From: Planococcus sp. 107-1
GTDB lineage: Bacteria > Bacillota > Bacilli > Bacillales_A > Planococcaceae
Direction: 5' to 3'
Length of the DNA stretch: 64,000 bases
NCBI RefSeq assembly: GCF_021513255.1
Contig: NZ_CP090977.1
Location: 2,542,001 to 2,606,000, forward strand
Shown here in pieces: positions 17,064 to 25,414 of this stretch. The notes beneath the pieces were generated by a model. The model saw nothing but the letters and a program-made list of their open reading frames with translations. It was not told the DNA's origin and ran no database searches. A program made the position numbers and the translations under genes. Within the stretch, counting starts at the first letter, position 1, and each line of letters opens with the position of its first letter.

Positions 17064-17929
17064 TGAGAAAAATCGGCATCTGGTCGATAGCCATCCTGCT
17101 TGTCGGCCTCTTCCTATTCTCTCGAAAAGACTTGTTTGTCAGCGCATTTTCAAACAATACCCCGGCAATGTCTTTTCCAAATGAGCTAGAAACTGGCTGC
17201 CTTGGCCTGAATTATCACCGGGTTTTGGACGATACGCTGTTCGTTAAATCTGCGCGAAGCTTGACGCAATCGAAAGAACTGGTGCAATACAGTGTACTCG
17301 AAAGCGAGTTCAAGGCACAGATTGCGGCATTAAAGAAAGCGGGCGCCGTTTTTCTGAATGAAGAACAGCTGCTCAAAGCGAAGCAAGAAAATGCCTTGCC
17401 AAATAAATGCGTTTGGATCTCGTTCGATGACATCGACCGCTCCGTCTATGAAAATGCTTTTCCCATACTAAAAGAAGAAAATGTGCCATTTACGATGTTC
17501 GTCATTGCCGGACACGTGGGCGAAGAAGACTTCAGCAATTTGGACATGGCGTCCTGGGACGATTTAAGAAAAATGAAAGACAGCGGCTTGGCCGATTTCG
17601 GGTCGCATACATACGACATGCACCGATTTGAAGACGAAACACCGGTCTTCCTGCTTCCTGAGCAAGCGGATAAGTTTAAACAAGACCTGCAAAAAAGCCT
17701 CGACACCATCGAATCCGAACTCGACGTGACCGTCCGAAGCTTTGCCTACCCGTACGGCAATACAAATGAGCTGGTCAAGGGCCTCGTTGAAGAACAAGGA
17801 CTGGAAGCCGGCTACATCTTAGCCCCACAAACGATTCGCCCGAACGACGATAATTTCCTGACAAACCGGATCATTGTCAATCAGGCAACGTTTGACGATG
17901 TGGTGCTTCCTTATATAGAAGGAAACTAA
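17063..17929 (+). CDS. icaB: PNAG deacetylase, IcaB/PgaB type
   Basis: A 288-residue exported family 4 carbohydrate esterase that partially de-N-acetylates PNAG so that it holds to the cell surface. An N-terminal signal/anchor (residues 3-20) precedes LGLNYHRVLDD, the metal/catalytic SFDDID motif, GSHTYDMH (metal-binding His pair) and SFAYPYGN. The length matches IcaB, not the two-domain PgaB. The ATG at 17063 is 8 nt from GGAAG and overlaps the previous stop; an in-frame ATG at 17057 lies too close to that site. It is the last gene of the operon; icaC is absent. Confidence 0.9.
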   Translation: MRKIGIWSIAILLVGLFLFSRKDLFVSAFSNNTPAMSFPNELETGCLGLNYHRVLDDTLFVKSARSLTQSKELVQYSVLESEFKAQIAALKKAGAVFLNEEQLLKAKQENALPNKCVWISFDDIDRSVYENAFPILKEENVPFTMFVIAGHVGEEDFSNLDMASWDDLRKMKDSGLADFGSHTYDMHRFEDETPVFLLPEQADKFKQDLQKSLDTIESELDVTVRSFAYPYGNTNELVKGLVEEQGLEAGYILAPQTIRPNDDNFLTNRIIVNQATFDDVVLPYIEGN

Positions 17930-17932
17930 ACT

Positions 17933-17973
17933 AGCCGATCCCCAGAATCGTTATTCTGGGGATCGGCTTTTAT
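17933..17973 (+). terminator. strong intrinsic terminator of the ica/pga operon
   Basis: A 16-bp perfect stem (17933-17948 with 17953-17968) with the loop CGTT is followed by TTTAT, directly after the deacetylase stop. Confidence 0.93.
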
Positions 17974-18030
17974 AGTGAATTCAGCTGCTCGTTCAATTTT
18001 GTCTGGCAACAGCATAAGCTTTCTCTTCCC

Positions 18031-18135
18031 CCTAGTATGAGTCGCTTATCGACACTAATAGTGTTTCAACCGACACTATTTCCTTTTCTTCCTGCACTAT
18101 CCCCTTTTCTTCTTACACTAGGCTGATTCCGTATC
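18031..18135. repeat. 21-nt period array B: ACACTA word
   Basis: ACACTA or GCACTA occurs at 18052, 18073, 18094 and 18115, exactly 21 nt apart, with a degenerate unit (CCTAGTATGAG) one period earlier at 18031. Between the words lie pyrimidine-rich segments such as TTTCCTTTTCTTC. It stands 60 nt after the ica operon terminator and immediately before array C. Confidence 0.8.
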
Positions 18136-18151
18136 CAATCTCATACTTTTT

Positions 18152-18256
18152 GAATCCAGTCCAAAACAATCCGAATTCAACCAAGTTCGTACTGAAATCA
18201 AACCTTGGACACGTGGAATCAACCCATACCCTATCGAAATCAATCCGTACTGCTTT
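18152..18256. repeat. 21-nt period array C1: GAAATCAACC word, five units
   Basis: Units start at 18152, 18173, 18194, 18215 and 18236, exactly 21 nt apart, with the words GAATCCAGTC, GAATTCAACC, GAAATCAAAC, GGAATCAACC and GAAATCAATC. The other 11 bases of each unit are not conserved. A weaker match lies one unit earlier at 18131. This is the left arm of composite element copy 1, between the convergent icaB and M42 peptidase genes. Confidence 0.9.
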
Positions 18257-18260
18257 TTTC

Positions 18261-18281
18261 GCTTTTCGCAAAGCGGAAAGC
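18261..18281. repeat. central hairpin of composite element copy 1
   Basis: GCTTTTCGC (18261-18269) pairs with GCGGAAAGC (18273-18281) through 9 bp including one G-U, with the loop AAA. The same hairpin lies between the two arrays of copies 2 and 3. Confidence 0.8.
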
Positions 18282-18313
18282 CGGTTTTGGGCGATTGGAT
18301 TGTGCTTTCGGGC

Positions 18314-18418
18314 GAGTTTCCCGCAAAGTTGCTTGAGTTCCTCTCAAGTCGTGATGAGTTTCCCCCTAAGTCGCTTGAGTTCCTCTTAAACCGCTTTGAG
18401 TTTCCCGTAAATTCTTAT
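18314..18418. repeat. 21-nt period array D1: GAGTTTCCC/GAGTTCCTC alternating, five units
   Basis: GAGTT begins at 18314, 18335, 18356, 18377 and 18398, exactly 21 nt apart. Units alternate GAGTTTCCC and GAGTTCCTC, giving a 42-nt higher-order period. The variable parts are unrelated apart from scattered AAGT. This is the right arm of composite element copy 1. Confidence 0.9.
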
Positions 18419-18468
18419 TTCCGCTTTCCCCCGCCCTTCTTCTACCCGAAACAGATTGACCATTACCA

Positions 18469-18514
18469 ACAACAAAAAACCGTCCCCAGAACCCAAAACG
18501 GATTCCAGAAACGG
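18469..18514 (-). terminator. intrinsic terminator of the M42 peptidase operon
   Basis: A 15-bp stem rich in G-U pairs (18480-18494 with 18500-18514) and the 5-nt loop GTTTT are followed on the minus strand by TTTTTTGTTGTT. It lies 14 nt past the stop at 18528. Confidence 0.82.
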
Positions 18515-18527
18515 CTCTTCTATTCAC

Positions 18528-19598
18528 TCACGTATCCAAAAAGTTCTTTCCAACCAACTCCCCCGCATGAAAAATAAATTCCGCTGCGAGCTTCACACCA
18601 TTTTCCAAATCATCTAAATCGACAACTTCTACAGGCGAATGCGTATAGCGGGACGGAATCGAAATGACTCCTGATGAAACACCAGTCGATGTCATATGAA
18701 TCGCCCCCGCATCCGTGCCGATGCCCATGAAGATTTCCGTTTGAACCGGAATCGCCTTCTCCTCTGCGACGCGCTCCAACAAACCCGTCACAAGCGGATG
18801 GGCAATCAACGACTTATCGGCAATCTTGATGCATGGACCTGCACCAAGCGTCCGTGTGCCTGTCATCAACACATCATACGTATCGCTTGTCGGCGTCGTA
18901 TCGATCGCCAATGCAAAGTCTGGTTTGAATGCCGGCGATAAGACGGAAGCTCCCCGAAGTCCCACTTCTTCCTGTACGGTAAAGACACAGTAGACATCGC
19001 CGTGCAAACGGTCCGGATTGTCCTTCAGCAAAGAAATCAGTTCAATCAACATCGCACATCCCGCTCGGTCATCCAACGCTTTCCCAACTACCCTGTTGCG
19101 CCCCACTCGCTTCAATTCACTGCCATAGCTGATCGGCTGCCCGACTCGTACACCCATTTCCAGCACTTCTTCGGCATTCGCTGCACCGATATCAATATAG
19201 AGTTCCCGATGATTCGCAATCCGTTTCGGGTCGTCCCATTTCATGTAGTGAGTCGACAAAGTTCCGATCACCCCATCAACATAACCATCCACGCCTTTGA
19301 TCTTCACCGACTGCGCATGCAAGATGCGCGAATCAAATCCGCCAAGCAATTCAAAGCGAAGCGTACCGTTCGGTTCGATCTTTTTGACGATAAAGCCGAT
19401 TTCATCCGCGTGCGCTGCAAGCAGCACAGACGGCATACTAGTATCCGTCGCATTGAGTTTAACAATCAGATTGCCCAAAGCGTCCACTTCGACTGAATCC
19501 GCCTGGTCCACTACTTTATCCCGAATATAGCGCTGGACGTCCTGTTCAAATCCGCTCGGTCCAACGAGTTCGCATAATTCCTTCAACAATTGATACAC
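18528..19598 (-). CDS. M42 family aminopeptidase
   Basis: A 356-residue cytoplasmic two-zinc aminopeptidase (M42, glutamyl/deblocking aminopeptidase or YsdC/FrvX type) that trims short peptides. Metal ligands are visible: His63 and Asp65 in LLAAHADEIGF, the bridging Asp in KALDDRAG, the Glu pair in TVQEEVGLRG, Asp in LAIDTTP and His in SRYTHSPVE. The start is GTG at 19598 with GGAGTGG upstream. It follows an oligopeptide-binding lipoprotein gene by 17 nt, so peptide uptake and breakdown appear co-expressed. Confidence 0.92.
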   Translation of the reverse strand: MYQLLKELCELVGPSGFEQDVQRYIRDKVVDQADSVEVDALGNLIVKLNATDTSMPSVLLAAHADEIGFIVKKIEPNGTLRFELLGGFDSRILHAQSVKIKGVDGYVDGVIGTLSTHYMKWDDPKRIANHRELYIDIGAANAEEVLEMGVRVGQPISYGSELKRVGRNRVVGKALDDRAGCAMLIELISLLKDNPDRLHGDVYCVFTVQEEVGLRGASVLSPAFKPDFALAIDTTPTSDTYDVLMTGTRTLGAGPCIKIADKSLIAHPLVTGLLERVAEEKAIPVQTEIFMGIGTDAGAIHMTSTGVSSGVISIPSRYTHSPVEVVDLDDLENGVKLAAEFIFHAGELVGKNFLDT

Positions 19599-19615
19599 AA
19601 AACCACTCCAAGCGT

Positions 19616-21250
19616 TTAGTTAGTCAAATACACGTCTGTCAGTAAATCATTGCTCATCGGATGCGGCACATAGCCTTCCACGTAATCCGCCTGTGCAAGC
19701 GGCGGTGTCGTATAGGCAAGCATCGTCCAAGGTGCATCTTTTTGGAACAATTGCTGCGCTTGTTTGTACAGCTCTGTCCGCTTGTCCTGGTCGATCGTTT
19801 CACGCGCTTCCGTGATCAACGCCGTAAACTCTTCGCTGTCGTAGAACGCGATGTTCTGCGCCGGCTTCGTAATATTCGTGTTGCTCAAGTTCGGGTAAAG
19901 GAAGTTGTCCGGATCCGCCATAACGCCGGTCCAGCCGTAAAGCGCCATGTCATGCTTCCCGGCACTCGTATCATCCAAATACGTCGCCCATTCCATCGAC
20001 ACGATTTCCGCTTCGATGCCCACTTCCGCAAGATCCGCCTGAATCGCTTCCGCAATCTTCATCGGCTCCGGCAAATACGGGCGTGGGTTGCTCATCGTAT
20101 ACAGCTTCGTTTTGAAACCTTCTTCAAGCCCAGCTTCTTTCAATAAATTCTTCGCTTCTTCCACGTTGTAATCATACTTCTCTAAACTGTCGTCATAGCT
20201 CCATAAAGAAGGAGGCAGCGGGCTTGTCGCTGTATCTGCCAGTCCGCTATAGAACGCTTCAACGATTTCCTCTTTATCAATCGCCATATTGATCGCTTGG
20301 CGAACCAATGGATCGTCAAACGGTTTTTTCTCCATATTAAAGGCCATATAGCCGATATTGAAACTCGGACGTTTCAACAACTCAAAGCCGTCCGCATCTT
20401 CAACAACCGTCGTATCTCCTGCATTCATCCCGTCCAGCACATCAATTTCACCTGTCTGCAAAGCATTCAAACGAGCGGAGTTTTCAGGAATGACGCGGTA
20501 GATGACTTTATCCAAATGCGGTTTGCCTTCCATCCAGTAATCTTCGTTTTTAGCTAGCGTAATTGTATCGTTGCGGTTCCAGCTTTCAAACTTGAACGGC
20601 CCTGTTCCAACCGGATTTTCGTTTAAGGCCACGCCGTATTTCTCAATCGCTGCCGGGCTCGCAATCCCGAACATCGAAATTGCAAGGTAACTTAAGAAAG
20701 GAGCGGTTTTGCGCTTCAATTTAATCTCCAATTCGTAATCACCATTTGCTTTCACGTATTCGATCAAATGATTCTCATCGCCTTTAAACCCGCCGTACAA
20801 GAACGGATAGTAAGCAAAATCCCCTTGGTGGTACGGGTTTTCCGGATCCATCCAGCGTTCAAAGTTGAACACCACTGCATCTGCATTAAAATCCGTGCCG
20901 TCATGGAATTTCACGCCTTCACGAAGTTGGAACGTCCACGTCAAGCCGTCTTCACTCGACTCGTATTCCGTCGCAAGCTTCGGCTGCAATTCCAAATTCT
21001 GATCATACTCAAGCAATGTCTCAAAGACATTATGCGTTACCCGGATCGATTCACCGTCCGTCACATTGATCGGATCGAGTCCAACCGAATCCGCTCCGCG
21101 TCCGTAGACAAGCGTACCGCCTTGCTTGTCGCCTTCAGCCGGTTCTCCTCCACTATCCGATTCGCTCGCTCCGTCATTTCCGGAACAAGCTGCCAATAAT
21201 AACACCAAGATCAATCCGATTAAAAATGAACTATGTACCCTTTTCTTCAT
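19616..21250 (-). CDS. oligopeptide/dipeptide ABC transporter substrate-binding lipoprotein
   Basis: A 544-residue family 5 solute-binding protein. The lipoprotein signal ends LLAAC near residue 20, followed by a Gly/Ser/Glu linker and GGTLVYGRGADSVGLDPINVTDGES. Family motifs LEYDQNLELQPKLATEYESS, FHDGTDFNADAVVFNFERW, NPVGTGPFKFESW and MAIDKEEIV are present. The start at 21250 has a GAAAGGGG ribosome binding site; the longer upstream frame lacks one. No permease or ATPase genes adjoin, so it must use a transporter encoded elsewhere. It is first in an operon with the M42 peptidase. Confidence 0.93.
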   Translation of the reverse strand: MKKRVHSSFLIGLILVLLLAACSGNDGASESDSGGEPAEGDKQGGTLVYGRGADSVGLDPINVTDGESIRVTHNVFETLLEYDQNLELQPKLATEYESSEDGLTWTFQLREGVKFHDGTDFNADAVVFNFERWMDPENPYHQGDFAYYPFLYGGFKGDENHLIEYVKANGDYELEIKLKRKTAPFLSYLAISMFGIASPAAIEKYGVALNENPVGTGPFKFESWNRNDTITLAKNEDYWMEGKPHLDKVIYRVIPENSARLNALQTGEIDVLDGMNAGDTTVVEDADGFELLKRPSFNIGYMAFNMEKKPFDDPLVRQAINMAIDKEEIVEAFYSGLADTATSPLPPSLWSYDDSLEKYDYNVEEAKNLLKEAGLEEGFKTKLYTMSNPRPYLPEPMKIAEAIQADLAEVGIEAEIVSMEWATYLDDTSAGKHDMALYGWTGVMADPDNFLYPNLSNTNITKPAQNIAFYDSEEFTALITEARETIDQDKRTELYKQAQQLFQKDAPWTMLAYTTPPLAQADYVEGYVPHPMSNDLLTDVYLTN

Positions 21251-21593
21251 CTTGTCTGCCCCTTTCTTGTTGTGAATATTAATAATAATACAACTATACT
21301 GAATAATTATCCATAGCATTTTGAAAATTAGTACGATTTCCGAAGTATTTTATTTTATTAATCTAATAAAATCTGGATTCTTTTCCTTGCTTTTCTATCT
21401 TTTCCTCCTGCATTAACCAATAACGGAAGATAATTTCCTTTTTTGAAATTATTCATGACAAGTTCAACTTATTTGTAAAATACAAAAACCATGTATAAAA
21501 ATCATCAAAGAATAAAAAAAGCCTCTCCCCTCCTTTGATGCTCAAAGGAGATGAAGAAGCTCTCTAAATATAAAGTTATTCAGTAACCCTTAC
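21251..21593. other. intergenic region with the nhaC terminator
   Basis: A hairpin (CTCCTTTGA at 21530-21538 with 21542-21550, extendable with mismatches into GCTTCTTC/GGAGAGGC) is followed by TTTTTTT on the minus strand at 21520-21514 and ends the nhaC transcript. The remaining AT-rich bases upstream of 21250 hold the binding-protein promoter; no boxes were chosen. Confidence 0.75.
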
Positions 21594-23093
21594 TCAAGCA
21601 GTCGAATCTCCCGTAGGTTGAGAAATCACAGAATCCGAACGCTTATACAATTCCAACTCTTTGCTCGATTCCTCTTTCGTCATCTTGTAAATTCCTACTC
21701 CTGTGAATGCCAGGATGATCGCGATGAGCGGAGTGGTGTAGGACAAGACCGTCCAGATAGCGTAGCCGCCAGATCCGAAAGGCGCAACGCCGAGAGTCGC
21801 AATGTAAAAGGCCCCCGATGTTCCCCACGGGATAAAAGGCGCCATCATCGTACCAACATCTTCAATGCTGCGAGACAAGACTTTTGGCGGCATCCCTGCT
21901 TTCAAGAAAGCTTTCTTGAACATTTCAGGAATGAGGATGGCCACCGCATAGGAAGTTCCGGAAACCAATAAAATCAGAAGCTCCGTGAACAAAGTCGTCA
22001 CCATAAGCGGACCGCGCTTCTGCACACGGCTATACAAAGGATTGAGGGCAGTCTCCAAAAATCCTGCTTTACTGACAATCGCGGTGTAAGCATAGCCGCA
22101 GTAAATGATGATGACGACACTCACCATCGACATGATGCCTCCGCGGTTCAGCAGCGTCATGACCCCATCCGAAATCGAGCCTTCTGCCGCACCTGGAATC
22201 ATTGAGACATTAAAACCGCTAAATGCCGCATTGGTTCCGTTCTGAAGTGAAAATCCTTGAAAGACCACTCCTAGAATGACCGCAGATAACGCTCCCAACA
22301 GCATCGTCGGAACAGGCGGTTTCTTCAGTATTGCCCCGATTAAGATAATGACGAGCGGAAGAATCAATAAAAGATTCCAGTTGAAAATGCTGTCGAGACC
22401 ATCGAGCATTTGAATACTTGATGAAGATCCGCCTCCACCAGTTCCGATCATATTGCCGACAATCAGGAAAAAGACAAACGTGATGATGCCTGCAGGGATT
22501 GTCGTCCACATCATCGACTTGATGTGATCGTAAAGATTGGCCCCAGCCGTTGCAGCCGCTAGATTGGTCGTTTCAGAAAGAGGCGACATCTTATCGCCGA
22601 ACACCGCACCTGAAATGACGGCTCCCGCTGTAATATGGAGCGGAATGCCAAGCCCTTCCGAGATGCTCATAAAAGCCACACCGACAGTTCCGGCCGATCC
22701 CCAGGATGTTCCCGTGACGACCGAGAATATCAAGCACATCAAAAATGCGGAAATCAACAGATACTTCGGATTGACCAATTGTATCCCGTAATAGATCATC
22801 ATCGGAATCGAACCACTGAAAATGAAGGTGGCAATAACGATCCCGATCACCCAAATAATCAGGATAGCTGGCGTCGCACTGACAATGCGCTGTGAAATGG
22901 CCCCTTCCAAATCACTCCACGTATACCCGAGCCGCCAAGCCATGATTCCAGCTCCAGCTGCAGCAGCCACCATCATCAGTTCAATGCGCATCCCCATTAT
23001 CAAATAACCCACTAAAACGAAAAAGAACATAAGCAGAAATGCAAATACGGATTCTGCAAAAGTCGGTTGCCTAATCTCCCGTTTTTTCTCCAA
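21594..23093 (-). CDS. nhaC: NhaC-family Na+/H+ antiporter
   Basis: A 499-residue integral membrane antiporter of the NhaC family with about 11-12 hydrophobic segments. Characteristic pieces include FSVVTGTSWGSAGTVG, GAVISGAVFGDKMSPLSETT, where the acidic and Ser/Thr residues line the ion path, and a late APFIPWGTSGAFYIA. It may exchange Na+ for H+ or, as for other NhaC members, malate or lactate. The start is TTG at 23093 with a GGGGAG ribosome binding site 7 nt upstream. The flavoprotein gene ends 40 nt upstream on the same strand, so the two may be co-transcribed. Confidence 0.93.
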   Translation of the reverse strand: MEKKREIRQPTFAESVFAFLLMFFFVLVGYLIMGMRIELMMVAAAAGAGIMAWRLGYTWSDLEGAISQRIVSATPAILIIWVIGIVIATFIFSGSIPMMIYYGIQLVNPKYLLISAFLMCLIFSVVTGTSWGSAGTVGVAFMSISEGLGIPLHITAGAVISGAVFGDKMSPLSETTNLAAATAGANLYDHIKSMMWTTIPAGIITFVFFLIVGNMIGTGGGGSSSSIQMLDGLDSIFNWNLLLILPLVIILIGAILKKPPVPTMLLGALSAVILGVVFQGFSLQNGTNAAFSGFNVSMIPGAAEGSISDGVMTLLNRGGIMSMVSVVIIIYCGYAYTAIVSKAGFLETALNPLYSRVQKRGPLMVTTLFTELLILLVSGTSYAVAILIPEMFKKAFLKAGMPPKVLSRSIEDVGTMMAPFIPWGTSGAFYIATLGVAPFGSGGYAIWTVLSYTTPLIAIILAFTGVGIYKMTKEESSKELELYKRSDSVISQPTGDSTA

Positions 23094-23133
23094 TCGAAAT
23101 CTCCCCTTTTTAAAATTCTCTTCCTTTTTTCTG

Positions 23134-24285
23134 TTACTCTTCTTTTACTTTCTGTCCTGAAAGAAATCGTTCAGGCGAGAAATCCCCAATCTCAAAATTG
23201 GATGACCCGGTCATCAGCAGCTCTTTCGCAATCTTGCCCATCGTTGGCGCCATTTTAAAGCCATGCCCTGAAAATCCGGTTAGCACCACGACGTTCGGAT
23301 GCCCTGGTACTTCCCCGACGATGGGATCGTAGTCATCTGTGTAAACTTCCATATACGCACTCGTCCGGGACGGATCATTATACAAGCCGGGCATTTCATT
23401 CCGAAGAATTGCTTGCAGCGTCGCGAGCTCTTCCACCCCGACATTCTTATTCAATAAACCCGCATGTTCAATCTTGTGTTTCTTCGTACTTAAAATGCCG
23501 ATCTTCACCATGTCTCCGTCCACTGCCGGAAACCCGTAATATGTATCTTCTTCTCTTTCTCGCGTAAAGACTGGAAAATGGGCTTCAGTGAATGTCTCTT
23601 TGTTTCTTGGCAAGAACCAAGCATTTACCAAGCGGCGAACTTCCAGACTGGATTCAATTCCTGGAATGAACTGAGCGGTCCAAGGACCCGCTGTAATCAA
23701 TAGCTTTTTCACCTTGTATTCTTTCTCTTCCGTTTGAATGACCACCCCTTCGCCATCCGGAACAATCGCTTTCACATATGTATGGCTATGAATTTTCGCA
23801 CCCAACTTTTCAGCGATTTCAACTGCAGACTGAATGGCGTATTGTGGGCGCAAAAAGCCTGACTTCTTATCCATAATGACGATTTCGTCATTCCCGATCA
23901 CGTGTTGGGGAAATTGCTTTCGCGCTTCTTCCGAATTCAAGTATTCATGTTCCAAGTCGAACTCCTGAATGCTTCTCAACACATTTTTCATCGTTTTCAA
24001 TTGAGGATTGCCAATGATCAATCCGGTCGTTTCGTGAAATAAGTAATTCCCCGATTCCGCTTCGAGCTGTTTCCACATCTGATAAGCATCCTTCAACAAC
24101 GGAATATACTTAGCGCCTTCTTTATAAGCGGTGCGGAACAAGCGGGTTTCGCCGCCTGCAGCCGACCGGTCATGGCCGATTCCAAATTGTTCAAAGCCGA
24201 TTACCGAAACCCCTTCTTTCGCCAGCTGCCACGCGGCCATACTGCCCATCGTTCCTAACCCGATAATCCCGACCTCTGCATCCAT
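23134..24285 (-). CDS. monomeric sarcosine oxidase / N-methyltryptophan oxidase-like FAD oxidoreductase
   Basis: A 383-residue flavoprotein of the DAO family. The dinucleotide fold is EVGIIGLGTMGSMAAWQLA, the flavin contacts HDRSAAGGETRLFR match MSOX/SolA, and the active-site Lys lies in YYGFPAVDGDMVKIG. Near the C-terminus FSGHGFKMAP is conserved. The Cys that binds FAD covalently in monomeric sarcosine oxidase (CxYT) is Glu here (EVYTDD), so FAD is probably non-covalent and the substrate may be another N-methyl or cyclic amino acid. I choose the ATG at 24285: the GGAGG site lies 8 nt before it but touches the first ATG at 24291. Confidence 0.88.
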   Translation of the reverse strand: MDAEVGIIGLGTMGSMAAWQLAKEGVSVIGFEQFGIGHDRSAAGGETRLFRTAYKEGAKYIPLLKDAYQMWKQLEAESGNYLFHETTGLIIGNPQLKTMKNVLRSIQEFDLEHEYLNSEEARKQFPQHVIGNDEIVIMDKKSGFLRPQYAIQSAVEIAEKLGAKIHSHTYVKAIVPDGEGVVIQTEEKEYKVKKLLITAGPWTAQFIPGIESSLEVRRLVNAWFLPRNKETFTEAHFPVFTREREEDTYYGFPAVDGDMVKIGILSTKKHKIEHAGLLNKNVGVEELATLQAILRNEMPGLYNDPSRTSAYMEVYTDDYDPIVGEVPGHPNVVVLTGFSGHGFKMAPTMGKIAKELLMTGSSNFEIGDFSPERFLSGQKVKEE

Positions 24286-24548
24286 CTCCATCCCCTCCGT
24301 TTTTTACAAATCTAAATCACTCCAATGATTTATTTAACGTTATCGGAAAAATAAAATATTGTCAATTTAATATGAATTTTCAAAATTATACCTATAATCA
24401 TTTTAGATTAGCCACCTTAACAAAGGGCAACATTCGCGTCCTCCCACTTTCTGCATAAAATACAAAATCGATTCTTTTTTCAAAAACACTAGGGATTCTC
24501 CATAACGGGTATACACCGGGGAAAGAACGTAACGGAGGAGGAAACAGA

Positions 24549-25184
24549 ATGGGACAGCAAGTTAGGCATTTGTTGAAACTGGCTGGACTTATGATGCTTT
24601 GTCTCATGGTAAGCGCATGCAATCCAAACAACCCGAAGGAGCCAGAGCCGAAAGCGGCGTCCGGCAGTGACCGCTGTGAAGCAGCTGTGAATGAAGTTGT
24701 GGAATCGGAGCTTACAGGCCCCGACAGAGAAGTGACCCGTATGAAACAGGAAGTTGACGATATGATGGCAGAGTTTGATAAAGAAAACCAAGGACGCGTG
24801 GACCATCCAGGCTACACGGAAAGCGGACCTGAAGTGGATGCATTTTTTGCATATGCCAGGGAAACCTATAGGTCTTATTTTACGGAAAAGGGATATGTAG
24901 AGTTCATCAATCGAGAGATTCCGGATGTTTTCAAGTTTCATCAAAACAACCTTGATTATTGGATGGATCCCGTTTCTATTTATGTGGAGAAAGTGGCGGT
25001 AGAAGAAACAGATCAGGAATTCAGTGCGTTTAATTTCACCGCTGAAGTAGAGTATTCAACGCGAAGAGAAGGCGGCTCTTATGATTTTACCGGATGGGCA
25101 CTGTGTACACCGGACGGGGAAATTTCACATTTGACCCTAATCGATCTGGACGGGTTGGCTGCCAGAATAGAGAGCGATCTGTAA
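24549..25184 (+). CDS. putative lipoprotein, 211 residues
   Basis: Signal peptide LLKLAGLMMLCLMVSAC with a lipobox Cys at residue 24, then a Pro/Glu/Lys-rich linker and a soluble domain I do not recognise. One Cys (SDRCEAAV) and a later one (WALCTPDG) might form a disulphide. The C-terminal half looks alpha+beta (FNFTAEVEYSTRR...YDFTGWALC). The ribosome binding site is GGAGGAGG. Nearly identical 14-nt words flank the gene at 24447 and 25225. No function is assigned. Confidence 0.78.
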   Translation: MGQQVRHLLKLAGLMMLCLMVSACNPNNPKEPEPKAASGSDRCEAAVNEVVESELTGPDREVTRMKQEVDDMMAEFDKENQGRVDHPGYTESGPEVDAFFAYARETYRSYFTEKGYVEFINREIPDVFKFHQNNLDYWMDPVSIYVEKVAVEETDQEFSAFNFTAEVEYSTRREGGSYDFTGWALCTPDGEISHLTLIDLDGLAARIESDL

Positions 25185-25235
25185 AGTTGCAGGTTAAAGT
25201 CCTGTACAATTCATCAGAATTTTGCTTTCTGCATA

Positions 25236-25281
25236 AAAATCGATTCCCGATAAATTTGCATTCCCGGGAATCGATTTTCTT
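25236..25281 (+). terminator. intrinsic terminator after the lipoprotein gene
   Basis: A 14-bp stem (AAAATCGATTCCCG at 25236-25249 with 25265-25278) with a 15-nt loop is followed by TTTTCTTC. It lies 51 nt past the stop. Confidence 0.85.
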
Positions 25282-25347
25282 CTGCTATGTGATTGATTAT
25301 TCCCATCCCTCAGTAAATCCATGCTCCTGCAGAAAAATCCCCTATCG

Positions 25348-25387
25348 AAAAGCCTTGAATCTCCTAACAGAGGAGTTCAAGGCTTTT
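25348..25387 (-). terminator. intrinsic terminator after the AGCS symporter gene
   Basis: A 12-bp outer stem (25348-25359 with 25376-25387) and inner CTCCT/AGGAG pairs form a long hairpin 28 nt past the stop at 25415. The T-tract is part of the stem. Confidence 0.8.
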
Positions 25388-25414
25388 CCATTCTTCTATG
25401 AAACAGAGATCGAG

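Noticed and set aside
18031..18418. CRISPR array
   Set aside because: The conserved words are only 9-10 nt, the pitch is 21 nt and the variable parts are about 11 nt; there is no palindromic repeat of 25-37 nt and no cas gene in the window.
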